Shown piece by piece: positions 1-8,647 of a DNA stretch of 64,000 nucleotides. The notes under the pieces are model-generated. The model did no database searches and was not told where the DNA came from. It saw only the letters and a list, made by a program, of their open reading frames with translations. Source of the stretch: Enterocloster alcoholdehydrogenati (GTDB lineage: Bacteria; Bacillota; Clostridia; Lachnospirales; Lachnospiraceae); NCBI RefSeq assembly GCF_013282095.1, contig NZ_BLTJ01000009.1, positions 123,345 to 187,344 of the forward strand. Direction: 5' to 3'. Position 1 is the stretch's first letter; the number at the start of each line of letters is the position of its first letter. The position numbers and the translations under genes are program-made.

Positions 1-195
1 GGCCTTAGCCGTGAGCAGCACTTCTTCGCTGTCCCGGCTCTTGTTGATATTCACACTCTCTGCTGTAACGGTTGCCACATAGGTCCCTGCTGCAAAGCCA
101 GGCCCGATGGCTGCCATGGATGTGAGAGGCGCTGCAAATACCAGCATACCGCATACCATTCCTGTTCCGATCAGTTTCTTCAATAAATAATGCAT
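1..195 (-). CDS. secreted SH3-domain protein, C-terminus beyond window (probable NlpC/P60 hydrolase)
   Basis: Only the N-terminal 65 or so codons are present; the gene runs off the left edge. It begins with a basic stretch and a hydrophobic signal peptide (LLKKLIGTGMVCGMLVF, then a cleavage-like SMAA). The start of a bacterial SH3 domain follows (TVTAESVNIN). The next gene upstream on the same strand has the same plan plus an NlpC/P60 domain, so a paralogous peptidoglycan hydrolase is likely. In-frame ATGs at 195, 207 and 213 are all possible. I chose 195 because a GAGG lies upstream of it at usable though long spacing, whereas for 207 the GAGG abuts the ATG. The catalytic domain cannot be seen. 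Confidence 0.6.
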   Translation of the reverse strand, partial: MHYLLKKLIGTGMVCGMLVFAAPLTSMAAIGPGFAAGTYVATVTAESVNINKSRDSEEVLLTAKA

Positions 196-236
196 CTTCT
201 TTGTCATCCTCATTTATTACAAATCACAAGCTAATT

Positions 237-295
237 ATTACATAATTGTTACGTAAATTACAGATTTATTATATCACAGATGCAGTTTTCGTCAA
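237..295 (-). promoter_or_regulatory. promoter plus WalR-like box for the SH3 protein
   Basis: On the minus strand there is TTGACG (290-295), a 16-nt spacer and TATAAT (268-273). About 14 nt downstream lies CGTAAC-AATTA-TGTAAT (237-253). This matches the WalR consensus TGTWAH-N5-TGTWAH at all but one base. The same element sits in the same place in the next promoter (1220-1278). A box just downstream of the transcription start is the geometry expected for repression. Confidence 0.6.
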
Positions 296-351
296 CCTTT
301 TTATTTTTATTTAATATTTTTTTATTTATTTGACAGATTTCACAGTTTGTT

Positions 352-400
352 CACAAATAAAACCGCCCTCAGGACTATATATACAGTCCAAAGGGCGGTC
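352..400 (-). terminator. rho-independent terminator after NlpC/P60 gene
   Basis: The stem ACCGCCCT/AGGGCGGT (362-369 with 392-399) extends by GGACT/AGTCC (372-376 with 85-89 of the same line). On the minus strand it is followed by TTTTATTT. It lies about 55 bases past the stop codon of the hydrolase gene. Confidence 0.85.
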
Positions 401-453
401 CCCTGAGCAGTTTATTTAATTTCCCTAATGTTTACATGGTAATTTATGCCTGA

Positions 454-1173
454 TTACCGGAGTACGCTTACTACCTTCGCAGGCTCCCTGTAATTATATG
501 GTGACAGCTTAATTCCGGTCTCCTCTGTAGAGGCATGGACAACCTGGCTGCCGCCGATATACATGGCCACATGATCGATCCCCTCATTCTCACTGCTGTA
601 GAAAATCAGATCTCCCGGCTGCATATCCTCTACGGAAACCTCAGCGCCGCAGGCAGCCTGTCCCTTTGCGGAATGGGGAATATCAATCGAAGCTGCGTGT
701 TTCATAATATAGCGGGTAAAACCAGAGCAGTCCACCCCTGTGTTCGGGTCAGCGCCGCCATAGACATAGGCTCCCCCCAGAAACTGAAGAGCAAACTCCA
801 CCACCTGACGCCGTTCCCTTGCACCGCTGTCCACGGTTCGGCGGTTCTTCTCCACCAGGGTTGCATTCCCCGGCGTAATGATGTAGCCTTCCCTGTTTCC
901 CATACGGATCCGTACCCAGCCATCCTGCCCCTTTGCCAGTACCTCATAGGTCTGGCCCCGGCGCACCTGTCCCAGCTTTCCTGAACTTTTGCTTTTATAT
1001 GTATACACATCCACCGACGGCGCCTCAATGGTAACCATATACGAGGAACGGGTCTGCACCTCGGTTCTGGCCGCCGCCATACTGTCCTGAGGATGAGTGA
1101 TGATCAGACCGGTGAAAATAAAAAACACTGCCGCGGCCTTTGCCGTGCATCCGCGAAAAATACCCAGATTCAA
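454..1173 (-). CDS. secreted SH3-NlpC/P60 peptidoglycan hydrolase
   Basis: Predicted secreted cell-wall endopeptidase of about 239 residues. A signal peptide (KAAAVFFIFTGLIITHP) is followed by a bacterial SH3 domain (APSVDVYTYKSKSSGKLG to EGYII), then an NlpC/P60 domain. That domain carries the catalytic Cys in GVDCSGFTRY (about residue 147) and the catalytic His in GIDHVAMYIGG. NlpC/P60 enzymes typically cut gamma-D-Glu-diamino acid bonds in peptidoglycan. The open frame extends to an ATG at 1299, but a consensus promoter lies inside that stretch (1250-1278), so that start is not real. AGGAG at 1184-1188 points to TTG at 1173 (spacing 10) or TTG at 1179 (spacing 4). A WalR-like box precedes the gene. 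Confidence 0.88.
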   Translation of the reverse strand: MNLGIFRGCTAKAAAVFFIFTGLIITHPQDSMAAARTEVQTRSSYMVTIEAPSVDVYTYKSKSSGKLGQVRRGQTYEVLAKGQDGWVRIRMGNREGYIITPGNATLVEKNRRTVDSGARERRQVVEFALQFLGGAYVYGGADPNTGVDCSGFTRYIMKHAASIDIPHSAKGQAACGAEVSVEDMQPGDLIFYSSENEGIDHVAMYIGGSQVVHASTEETGIKLSPYNYREPAKVVSVLR

Positions 1174-1219
1174 AATCAAAGATCTCCTGACATTAGAATT
1201 TTCTGATCCAACTGTGATT

Positions 1220-1278
1220 ATTACAGAATTGTTACAAACACTGTAATAAAGTATATTCGTTTTAGCAGGTTTTGTCAA
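1220..1278 (-). promoter_or_regulatory. promoter with perfect WalR-like box
   Basis: On the minus strand there is TTGACA (1273-1278), a 17-nt spacer and TATACT (1250-1255). TGTAAC-AATTC-TGTAAT follows at 1220-1236. This matches the WalR (YycF) recognition sequence TGTWAH-N5-TGTWAH exactly. The box starts about 13 nt past the -10 element. In Bacillus subtilis, WalR controls wall hydrolases, and boxes downstream of the start site usually repress. Confidence 0.72.
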
Positions 1279-1335
1279 CGGAAAATCAATCATTGCCAAA
1301 AGATCAAGGGCATCCCATGGAATTTCAGGAGGCTG

Positions 1336-2361
1336 TTATTCACATTGGCGGATACGTGTCACAAGCTCTGTATAGTCGCTGGCATAAGTGTTATAAACAG
1401 GCTGAACGGCTTCGCGGAAACGCGCCAGCTCTGCATTGCTGAGTTCTGTAATCGTGCACTTGCCTGTAAGACGTTTGCGGGCCGCCGTTTCAGCCCTGTT
1501 CCACAGCAGCCTTTCATAGACAGCGCTTTCCTGCGCACAGCGACGAATAATTTCCTGATCCTTCTGATCCAGGCAGTCCCAGGTACTCTGGGAGCAAAGC
1601 TGTACTTCAGGAATCTTATTATGGGCGTCCAATGTGATATAAGGCGAAACCTCCCAGTGACGTTTTGATTCATATGAAGGCCAGTTATTCTCAGCCCCGT
1701 CAATCACTCCCGTCTCAAATGCAGAATACACCCCCTCATACGTCACTGTAACTGGAATAGCGCCAAGCGAGCGGATCGTATCCGCCATGAATCTGCTTTC
1801 TGCCACGCGGATCCTCAGACCTTTCAGATCCTCCAGCCGGCTTATAGGACGTACTCTGTTATAGAAATGGCGGGCGCCTGCATCATACCATGACAGTCCC
1901 ACAACTCCATTTCCATCCAAAGCTGCCAGAAACTCGCTGCCGATTTCCCCGTCAAGAACCTTCCACATATGTTCCTGGCTGCTGTACAGATACGGCAGCT
2001 GCAATATATTCAAAATATTCACCTCATCTGCCACTGCCATAACAGATACACGGGCAAAATCAATTCCGCCGTATCGGAGCTGTTCCCAAACTGCAGGTTC
2101 GTTTCCCAGTTCAGCATCCGTGTAAACGTTGATCTTGATCCTCCCGTCCGTCTGTTCGTAGACAAGATCCGCAAAATACTGCGCTCCCATTGCGGTAGGA
2201 TACCCGGATGACTGGTTTTCAGCATATGTAAACACATATTCAGGAACCGGCCGGGCGGAAAGACCGCTCTGCCGGTTATATAATGACCAGATCAATATCC
2301 CTGCTGTTATTATGATCGCCGTTGCCAGAAGCCTGCGGCTCTTTATGCGCGATTCGCTCAT
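1336..2361 (-). CDS. TRAP-type (DctP) solute-binding protein without DctQ/DctM
   Basis: Extracytoplasmic substrate-binding protein of 341 residues. One N-terminal membrane anchor or signal (LLATAIIITAGILIWSLY) is followed by a DctP fold. Family marks include GAQYFADLVYEQTDGRIKI, LPYLYSSQEHMWKV, the conserved arginine region LKGLRIRVAES, and FETGVIDGAENNWPSY. DctP proteins normally deliver organic acids to a DctQ/DctM membrane pair, but neither is present. The gene is the last of a sugar ABC operon, 49 bases after the periplasmic sugar-binding gene, and has a good AGGAG site. It could feed an unlinked TRAP permease or act as a ligand sensor for the upstream YesM-type kinase; the second is inference. 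Confidence 0.85.
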   Translation of the reverse strand: MSESRIKSRRLLATAIIITAGILIWSLYNRQSGLSARPVPEYVFTYAENQSSGYPTAMGAQYFADLVYEQTDGRIKINVYTDAELGNEPAVWEQLRYGGIDFARVSVMAVADEVNILNILQLPYLYSSQEHMWKVLDGEIGSEFLAALDGNGVVGLSWYDAGARHFYNRVRPISRLEDLKGLRIRVAESRFMADTIRSLGAIPVTVTYEGVYSAFETGVIDGAENNWPSYESKRHWEVSPYITLDAHNKIPEVQLCSQSTWDCLDQKDQEIIRRCAQESAVYERLLWNRAETAARKRLTGKCTITELSNAELARFREAVQPVYNTYASDYTELVTRIRQCE

Positions 2362-2410
2362 GGACTTCTCCTGTCACTTTGTTATCACAGGCGTACCTCT
2401 GAAAATCATC

Positions 2411-3460
2411 TTATTTTCCTGGATTGATGATTTCCTGTACTTCAGGTTCATCTACATTTTCACCATCTACCACAATAACGCCTGTATCTACGGTCTTTTC
2501 TGAAACCGAGCCTCCGTTTGCAAGTTCCAGAGCTGTCTTAACGCCATCGTATCCCATGTAATACTGACGCTGTACCACAGATGCCACATCGTATTCACCA
2601 GAGCGGATCATCGTCTCGATCTCAGAAGAGAAGTCGAATCCGACCATGGTTATATCGGAACGCTTTGCTTCCGTCAAACCGGTTACAAAACCGACCGTGG
2701 AACCATTATTCGGGCCAAACATACCCTTGATATCAGGATAAGTAGTCAGAAAATCCTGGCAGAAACCTACTGCCTTGCTGATATCGCCGTCATTTACCTT
2801 AATATCATCAGACAGGATAGTCCATGCCTCTGGAGCATTTTTTGCCCAGTATTCCTTAAAGCCATTTACACGGTCCGTAATCGTCTGGGATCCGGTGGAA
2901 CCGATCTGGATCGCAATCTGAGCCGTCTCGTTTTCTCCAAGCCCGCTTGCACGCAGACGATTGAGCATTTCTTCCGCTGCGGATGCGCCTGCAGATACAT
3001 TATTTGTCATCAGTGCGGCACTGTAATTGTCGCTCTTGATCAAGGTATCAACCAGAACTACGGGAGTGCCGGAATTGTACGCTTCCGTGATCGGAGCATC
3101 AAGGGAAACACTGTCCAGCGGAGCAATTACAATACCATCCGCCTGTGCGGAAACCGCATTCTGCAATAAAGTCAGCTGGCCTTCAATGTCAGACTCCAGT
3201 GCAGTTCCAACTACAACAACATTGCAGCCAAGGTCTTTTCCAGCCTGTTCAGCGCCAGCCTGAAGTACGCTCCAGTACTGGTTGCCAAGTACCTTGACAA
3301 TAACATAAATCGTCTTTTCACCTGCATTCTCAGCAGACGAACCTTCGGCCGCAGAATCCTTTGCGGTTGTAACGGAGGTGCTGGCGCTTGTGCATCCTGT
3401 GAGAAGTGACATACCCATGATCCCTGCAAGACCCAGTGCTAATATTTTCTTTAATTTCAT
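2411..3460 (-). CDS. sugar ABC transporter substrate-binding lipoprotein (RbsB-like)
   Basis: Type I periplasmic-binding-fold lipoprotein of 349 residues. The lipobox is LLTGC (Cys about 23), followed by a Ser/Ala/Glu-rich linker. The peripla_BP_4 domain shows YVIVKVLGNQYWSVLQAGAE, ADGIVIAPLDSVSL, VVLVDTLI, GSTGSQTITDRVNGF and TMVGFDFSSEIETMI. It should bind a pentose, hexose or related sugar outside the membrane and hand it to the permease encoded 25 bases upstream. The exact sugar cannot be read from the sequence. It is the third gene of the ATPase-permease-binding protein-DctP operon. Confidence 0.9.
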   Translation of the reverse strand: MKLKKILALGLAGIMGMSLLTGCTSASTSVTTAKDSAAEGSSAENAGEKTIYVIVKVLGNQYWSVLQAGAEQAGKDLGCNVVVVGTALESDIEGQLTLLQNAVSAQADGIVIAPLDSVSLDAPITEAYNSGTPVVLVDTLIKSDNYSAALMTNNVSAGASAAEEMLNRLRASGLGENETAQIAIQIGSTGSQTITDRVNGFKEYWAKNAPEAWTILSDDIKVNDGDISKAVGFCQDFLTTYPDIKGMFGPNNGSTVGFVTGLTEAKRSDITMVGFDFSSEIETMIRSGEYDVASVVQRQYYMGYDGVKTALELANGGSVSEKTVDTGVIVVDGENVDEPEVQEIINPGK

Positions 3461-3484
3461 CGCATTATTCCCCTTTTCTTATAC

Positions 3485-4537
3485 TTAGTTTTTTTTCTTA
3501 TTCAAACCCAGAACACGCTTTATGCCATCCAGATTACCGCCTTTATTTGCAGTCTGAGACGCAACCGCAATCAAAAGGATAAATCCAACTACTACCTGCT
3601 GCCAGAAAGAATTGACTCCATTAAGATTTAAACCGTTGCGGATCACGCCCATCATCAGAGCGCCGATGATCGTATTAAGAATCGTTCCTTCACCGCCCAG
3701 AATCGAAATACCTCCTAAAACAGATGCTGCTATAGCCTCCATCTCGTAGCCGTTTCCGGCTGTCGGCTGTGCACTGGAAAGTCTGGAAGCAACGAGAATA
3801 CCGCAGATCGCTGCCGACAAACCAGAAATGCAGTACGCAAACATACGCGTTTTTACCGCATTAATACCGGAAAGCTTTGCTGCCTCAAGATTCGATCCGC
3901 AGGCATAAATCTGACGTCCGATTCTGGTTTTTGCCAATACTACTCCCAGAATTGCAGCATAGATCAGAGTAATGATAACGCTGTAGGGCAATCCATCCCC
4001 GCCGATCCGTCCGCCTCCCAAAATATAAAACTGTTTCTGAACAGCTTCGGACGGAATATTGGTGGTATACACCGGCGCACCGTTTACAAGAACATTTGCC
4101 ATTCCACGGTATACCCACTGAGTAGCCAAAGTTGCTACAAAGGGAACCACACCCAGGATCTCAATAAAAAATCCGTTCATGATACCTGTCAAAACACCCA
4201 TGGTAAGGCACAATATAACACAAAGCCAAAGCGGCAGTCCCATGATCAGCAGGTTTACCATGATGATCCCTGACAATGCCATCGAAGCGCCCGCACTCAG
4301 ATCGTTTCCTCCGCAAACCAGACAGAATGTCAGTCCGCAGCCGATAATCGTATAGGTCACAATCTGCTGCAGGAGATTCTGGAGATTCGTCGGGGCAAGA
4401 AACTTTGCCGGTGATATGACGGAAAACGCCGCAAACAGTAAGACCAGGATCCCCATAGAAAAGAGCGCACGTCTGGTCGCCGCATTCAGATTGCTGAATG
4501 AACCGCTCTTCCCTCCATTTTTTTGATTGGTTGCCAT
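3485..4537 (-). CDS. sugar ABC transporter permease (RbsC-like)
   Basis: Integral membrane permease of the BPD_transp_2 family (350 residues, usual size) with about eight to ten hydrophobic segments. Signature stretches include CGLTFCLVCGGNDLSAGASM near residue 75, VPFVATLATQWVYRGMANVL, and the EAA-like cytoplasmic loop region AAKLSGINAVKTRMFAYC. A further mark is ASVLGGISILGGEGT. It forms the membrane pore for the adjacent ATPase and binding protein. The GGAGGG site 9 nt before the ATG supports the start. The gap to the ATPase gene is only 18 bases, consistent with one transcript. Confidence 0.92.
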   Translation of the reverse strand: MATNQKNGGKSGSFSNLNAATRRALFSMGILVLLFAAFSVISPAKFLAPTNLQNLLQQIVTYTIIGCGLTFCLVCGGNDLSAGASMALSGIIMVNLLIMGLPLWLCVILCLTMGVLTGIMNGFFIEILGVVPFVATLATQWVYRGMANVLVNGAPVYTTNIPSEAVQKQFYILGGGRIGGDGLPYSVIITLIYAAILGVVLAKTRIGRQIYACGSNLEAAKLSGINAVKTRMFAYCISGLSAAICGILVASRLSSAQPTAGNGYEMEAIAASVLGGISILGGEGTILNTIIGALMMGVIRNGLNLNGVNSFWQQVVVGFILLIAVASQTANKGGNLDGIKRVLGLNKKKN

Positions 4538-4555
4538 TTATATATCCCTCCGTTT

Positions 4556-6106
4556 TTATGATATCTTCTTCTTTAGCCCCTGAGGCTTCGGCAGTGACGG
4601 AGCAGGTTTTCCCTCAAGTTTATTGTAACCGGCTGCCAAATACAGGATCTGTTCCTGAGTAGCTTTCTTTGCTTCAAGTTCGCCATTGACCGATCCTTCG
4701 TGGATAACCAGAATGCGGTCGCTCATACCCAGGATTTCCGGCAATTCAGAAGATATCATAATGATCGCAACCCCCTGATCACTCAATCGGTTAAACAGCT
4801 CGTATACCTCATACTTTGCTCCGACATCAATGCCTCTGGTAGGCTCATCTACGATCAGAACCTTAATATCGTTGCAGAGCCATTTTGCCAGAACCACTTT
4901 CTGCTGATTTCCCCCAGAAAGATTTCCGCAGAGCTGATGAATACTGGGCGTCTTCGTCCGCAGCAGGTCTACATATTTCTGTGCATTTTCCGCCCCTTTT
5001 TTATCATTCAGGAATCCCCAGCGAGACAGCTGCTGCAGATGCGCCATATTCGTGTTATACTGAATATCCAGTCCCAACGCCAGACCATCTCTTTTTCTGT
5101 CCTCTGTCGCATAGCCAATCCCGTGGTTAATGGCCTGGATCACGGAATTAACCTGAACAGGCTTTCCATCCATGTAAAGTTCCATACTGTCCGGACGGTC
5201 CGCTCCAAACACACACCGCATCAGTTCCGTCCGTCCCGCTCCTACCAGGCCGGATATACCGAGAATCTCTCCCTTTCTTACATAGAACCCATCTACGTTT
5301 ACCTTTGACCCTCTATGGATATTGTATCCTTCAAGGGCAATGTCCCCAATAGTGCGGATATGCTTTGGATATTTATCATCCAAAGGACGGCCTACGATCA
5401 TATTTACCAGTTCATCCATCGTTACCTCCTTAAGACTTACGGTACCGATATACTGGCCGTCACGGATAATAGACGCACGCTCACAGATACGTTCCAATTC
5501 TGCCATGCGGTGTGAAATATAAACCATCCCGACGCCTTTATCCTGGAGACGCCTGATAATTTCAAAAAGCTGATCAATCTCACGCTCGGTTAAAGTAGCG
5601 GTTGGTTCGTCCAAAACCAGAATTTTAGAATGAAAGCTGATGGCTTTTGCAATTTCAACCATCTGCTGCTTTGCAACACTTAAATCCCCCACTCTTGTGT
5701 GCGTATCAAGATCAATTCCCAGATCATCAAGAATTTTCTGTGCCTCCTGATGCATCTTCGCGTCATCGATGAAGATTCCCTTTTTATGGGCGCGCCCTAT
5801 AAAAATATTGTCTGCAACGCTCAGATGGCCGCACATATTCAATTCCTGCATAATAATTGATATTCCAAGTTCATGCGCTTTTGCAACCGAGTCAATCTTT
5901 ACCCTCTGACCTTCTATGAATATCTCACCCTCATCAGCATGGTAAACGCCTGACAGTATCTTCATCAGAGTGGATTTGCCTGCACCGTTTTCTCCTACAA
6001 GCCCAAGAACTTCTCCCTTATTTACGTCAAGATGCACATGATCCAGCGCCTTTACACCCGGAAAGCTTTTACTGATTCCCTCCATGCGGAACAATTCTTC
6101 CGCCAT
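4556..6106 (-). CDS. sugar ABC transporter ATPase with two ABC domains (RbsA-like)
   Basis: Fused double-ABC ATPase of about 516 residues that powers import of the sugar bound by the downstream lipoprotein. The first ABC has Walker A GENGAGKST and Walker B ILVLDEPTA. The second has the degenerate nucleotide-loop region SGLVGAGRTELMR typical of RbsA/MglA, signature LSGGNQQK and Walker B VLIVDEPT. I placed the start at the ATG at 6106 (MAEELFRMEG). GGAGGAGG lies 7 nt upstream of it, whereas the upstream in-frame ATG at 6124 would overlap this ribosome binding site. First gene of the transport operon; its leader contains TATAAT at 6181-6186 with a poor -35, suggesting activator dependence. Confidence 0.93.
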   Translation of the reverse strand: MAEELFRMEGISKSFPGVKALDHVHLDVNKGEVLGLVGENGAGKSTLMKILSGVYHADEGEIFIEGQRVKIDSVAKAHELGISIIMQELNMCGHLSVADNIFIGRAHKKGIFIDDAKMHQEAQKILDDLGIDLDTHTRVGDLSVAKQQMVEIAKAISFHSKILVLDEPTATLTEREIDQLFEIIRRLQDKGVGMVYISHRMAELERICERASIIRDGQYIGTVSLKEVTMDELVNMIVGRPLDDKYPKHIRTIGDIALEGYNIHRGSKVNVDGFYVRKGEILGISGLVGAGRTELMRCVFGADRPDSMELYMDGKPVQVNSVIQAINHGIGYATEDRKRDGLALGLDIQYNTNMAHLQQLSRWGFLNDKKGAENAQKYVDLLRTKTPSIHQLCGNLSGGNQQKVVLAKWLCNDIKVLIVDEPTRGIDVGAKYEVYELFNRLSDQGVAIIMISSELPEILGMSDRILVIHEGSVNGELEAKKATQEQILYLAAGYNKLEGKPAPSLPKPQGLKKKIS

Positions 6107-6180
6107 ACTCAGTCCTCCTCCCATATTCTTTTTTGTGAACAGTCCGAAAATGCCTTAACATCTTTGTTTTTCACAAGTCT

Positions 6181-6186
6181 ATTATA
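6181..6186 (-). promoter_or_regulatory. probable -10 element of the sugar ABC operon
   Basis: A perfect TATAAT (minus strand) lies 75 bases before the ATPase start. No recognisable -35 is found 16-18 nt upstream. Such a promoter often needs an activator; the AraC-type regulator encoded just upstream is the natural candidate (inference). Confidence 0.45.
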
Positions 6187-6264
6187 GAATCTGGGAATAA
6201 AAGACGGTATCGTAATTTTTTAGGAAAGCAGGTATAATCTTCGCTTTATTGTGCAGTTAATATT

Positions 6265-6302
6265 AAAAATGCCTGTTCCGCTGCTGTGGAAGAGGCATTT
6301 TT
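6265..6302 (-). terminator. terminator between response regulator and ABC operon
   Basis: The inverted repeat AAAAATGCCT...AGGCATTTTT (6265-6274 with 6293-6302) has an inner CTTCC/GGAA extension. It is T-rich on both strands and lies 10 bases after the response regulator stop. It separates the kinase/regulator transcript from the transport transcript. Confidence 0.8.
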
Positions 6303-6312
6303 GACAGTATAT

Positions 6313-7068
6313 TTATGTTTCAGGAAGATTCATTCGATATTCTGACGGACTTTTTCCTGTAAAACGCCGGAATACCTTCGCAAAGTAATTTGCATCCGAG
6401 TAGCCCACCCTGAGTCCCACATCCTTAATATTTACCATTGGCTGCGCCAGAAGCTCCCTGGCCCGTTCCATGCGGTAGGCAGTGAGATAGGAGGTAAAAT
6501 TCTGTCCAAACTGCTGCTTGAACAATTTGCAGAAATACTGCTCAGAATAGTTTAACGCACAGGCTGCATCCTGCATCGAAACCTCCTGCTGATAATGCGT
6601 CCGCACATAATCTTCCATCTGCCGGGTGATCACGCTGATTTTATCCATACATTTCTCTTCATCACCCGCTTTATCCGTCTGAGCCGAACGGTAATAAACG
6701 GGACGGTGGATGGCGTTCTCCACTGATGCCAGAAGTTCATTGTCACTGTACGGTTTCAGTAAATAATCAAGAGCGCGCACATGAATGGCCTGTTTTGCGT
6801 ATTCAAAGCTGTCATACGCTGTTAAAAATAGAATTCCGCAGTGCGGCGCCTCTCTGCTGATGATTTGTGCCACGTCTATTCCATTCATGACCGGCATCTC
6901 AATATCCAATATTGCTACTCCAATAGGATACTGGCGAAATAACTCCACCGCCCGGCGTCCGTTTTCTGCTCCGTGAACCTCATAGCCTTCCCCCAGCGCG
7001 TCTCTCAGATTCTTAATAAGAACTGTCCGCTCTATATATTCATCTTCTGCAATCAAGATATGATACAT
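6313..7068 (-). CDS. AraC-type response regulator (YesN-like)
   Basis: DNA-binding response regulator of 251 residues. The receiver domain (about 1-120) has the acidic pocket AEDE, the phospho-acceptor Asp in VAILDIEMPVMNG (about residue 56), a Thr/Ser switch in LTAYDS and the Lys in LLKPYS. The C-terminal AraC/XylS double helix-turn-helix spans about 150-248, with ALNYSEQYFCKLFKQQFGQ and VGYSDANYFAKVFRRFTGKSPSEYR. Its ATG overlaps the end of the kinase gene by 16 bases and has a strong GGAGGGGG site. It probably activates the ABC operon in response to the cognate kinase. Confidence 0.93.
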   Translation of the reverse strand: MYHILIAEDEYIERTVLIKNLRDALGEGYEVHGAENGRRAVELFRQYPIGVAILDIEMPVMNGIDVAQIISREAPHCGILFLTAYDSFEYAKQAIHVRALDYLLKPYSDNELLASVENAIHRPVYYRSAQTDKAGDEEKCMDKISVITRQMEDYVRTHYQQEVSMQDAACALNYSEQYFCKLFKQQFGQNFTSYLTAYRMERARELLAQPMVNIKDVGLRVGYSDANYFAKVFRRFTGKSPSEYRMNLPET

Positions 7069-8558
7069 CCCCGTTCCCCCTCCTGTTTTTGCAGCTCCTG
7101 TTTCTGCATTCCCAATCTGACTATGATTACAGTTCCCCGTCCAGCCCTGCTGTACGCCCTGACAGAGCTGTATTCATAATACCCCTTAATCCTGCGCCCC
7201 AGACTGCATAGTCCGATCCCGCCGCTTCTGTCGCCTTTGGCTATGGCGTTCCGTACCTTAAAGAGCTGCTCTGCACTCATCCCGCATCCGCTGTCCCCCA
7301 CTGCAATTTTCAGATGCTCCTTTCCCCTTCTGGCACAGATCCAGATTGCTCCCCCGTTTTCTTCCATGGATAAGCCATGTTTGATTGCATTCTCCACCAG
7401 CGGCTGAAGAAGAAATACAGGAACAGAGACAGAAACATCGATGGGACAGTCCAGCTCATATGCAATCCGTTCGCCAAACCGCATCTTTTGAATATACAGA
7501 TAATCCCGAACCACTTTCAGTTCCTGGCTCAGAGGCACAAGCGGATCGTTGGTCCGCAGATTATAGCGAAGCAGATTACTGACTGCCACCGTCATTTGTT
7601 CACTGACCGGAGCATCCTCTATCTTGGCCATCCGCGCAACCGTATTCAGGGCATTAAAAAGAAAATGAGGATTTAATTGATTTTTAAGAACCTGAAACTG
7701 GGCTGCCGCGAACCGTTTTTCCAGATCCATCCGCTCTATGGCCTCCTGATGCAGCTGTTTCTGCATGGCCAGATTCTCTCCCACCGCGTGTTTCATCCTG
7801 TTAAAGGCACAGACAAGTTCCCCCATCTCATCATTACTGTCCCATCTCAGATCAGGCTCTGTAAATATATTTTTCTGGATACTCTGAGAAGCTGACGCCA
7901 TTTGCCCCAGACATCCAAATATTTTTTCCAAAAAAGACAGCTGACACAGCAAAAGAACGATTTCAAGAAATATTACAAGAGCAAGCCAGTAAGGCGTGCG
8001 AAGAAAGCTTCTGATCTCCTGTGTATAAACAGCTGCCCCATTCTGCAGTACGCGGGCTGTCAGTTCGCCGCAGTACTGTTCCAGATATTCCTGCATTGAA
8101 TACACCTGATACAGAGCTTTTATGTAATCATCCCCCTCTGCAGCCATATCCAATACGCGGTCCCGCTGCCGGCAGTAATTGCCATAGCTGTTAAGGATCG
8201 TCCAGGTGATCTCATAACGCCGCTCTCCCATCTCCTCATAGCGAAACGGAAGAGCTTCAATACACCTTTCAACCTCCTGCGCTGCCTGTGCATACAGTTT
8301 CTGCGTTTCATCATCCCTGCTGCGCATAAATGTCCGAAACGCCTTTTTTTCTTCAAAGAACATCTGCTGCAGATGATAAACGTCCTGGTTATCCGCCAGA
8401 ATATCACTCATACTGGTGGTGCTGCGGATCACAAGAAGAATACTGAATCCTCCTAAAAGGAACATGGAAATAATAATGCCGCCGGCCATTGCGTTAAATT
8501 TTTCCCGCAATGAAACATTTCGTCCTGCCCTTTTCCACTGTGCTGCTCTCTCATGCAT
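7053..8558 (-). CDS. sensor histidine kinase (YesM-like)
   Basis: Membrane sensor kinase of 501 residues. TM1 spans about 25-44 (GGIIISMFLLGGFSILLVI). A helical extracellular domain of roughly 145 residues follows, then TM2 (WLALVIFLEIVLLLCQLSFL) and a HAMP-like linker. The His_kinase domain has the phospho-acceptor His in QLNPHFLFNALN (about residue 300). The HATPase has the N-box VENAIKHGLSMEE and the G-box GDSGCGMS. This layout is that of the YesM/LytS group, which senses extracellular carbohydrates. The overlap with the response regulator gene makes the pair certain. The orphan DctP protein at the end of the neighbouring operon could be its ligand-binding partner (inference). Confidence 0.93.
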   Translation of the reverse strand: MHERAAQWKRAGRNVSLREKFNAMAGGIIISMFLLGGFSILLVIRSTTSMSDILADNQDVYHLQQMFFEEKKAFRTFMRSRDDETQKLYAQAAQEVERCIEALPFRYEEMGERRYEITWTILNSYGNYCRQRDRVLDMAAEGDDYIKALYQVYSMQEYLEQYCGELTARVLQNGAAVYTQEIRSFLRTPYWLALVIFLEIVLLLCQLSFLEKIFGCLGQMASASQSIQKNIFTEPDLRWDSNDEMGELVCAFNRMKHAVGENLAMQKQLHQEAIERMDLEKRFAAAQFQVLKNQLNPHFLFNALNTVARMAKIEDAPVSEQMTVAVSNLLRYNLRTNDPLVPLSQELKVVRDYLYIQKMRFGERIAYELDCPIDVSVSVPVFLLQPLVENAIKHGLSMEENGGAIWICARRGKEHLKIAVGDSGCGMSAEQLFKVRNAIAKGDRSGGIGLCSLGRRIKGYYEYSSVRAYSRAGRGTVIIVRLGMQKQELQKQEGERGCIIS

Positions 8559-8647
8559 ACGGTTCTCCCCCTAAACCCCATTTCTCACAAAGAAACTGTC
8601 ACAACTGATGGATGATAGAACATCAGGCGTATTGTTTCCTGCCTCAT

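Noticed and set aside
1179..1299. N-terminal extension of the NlpC/P60 gene to ATG 1299
   Set aside because: A consensus promoter and regulatory box lie inside this stretch, so translation must start downstream.
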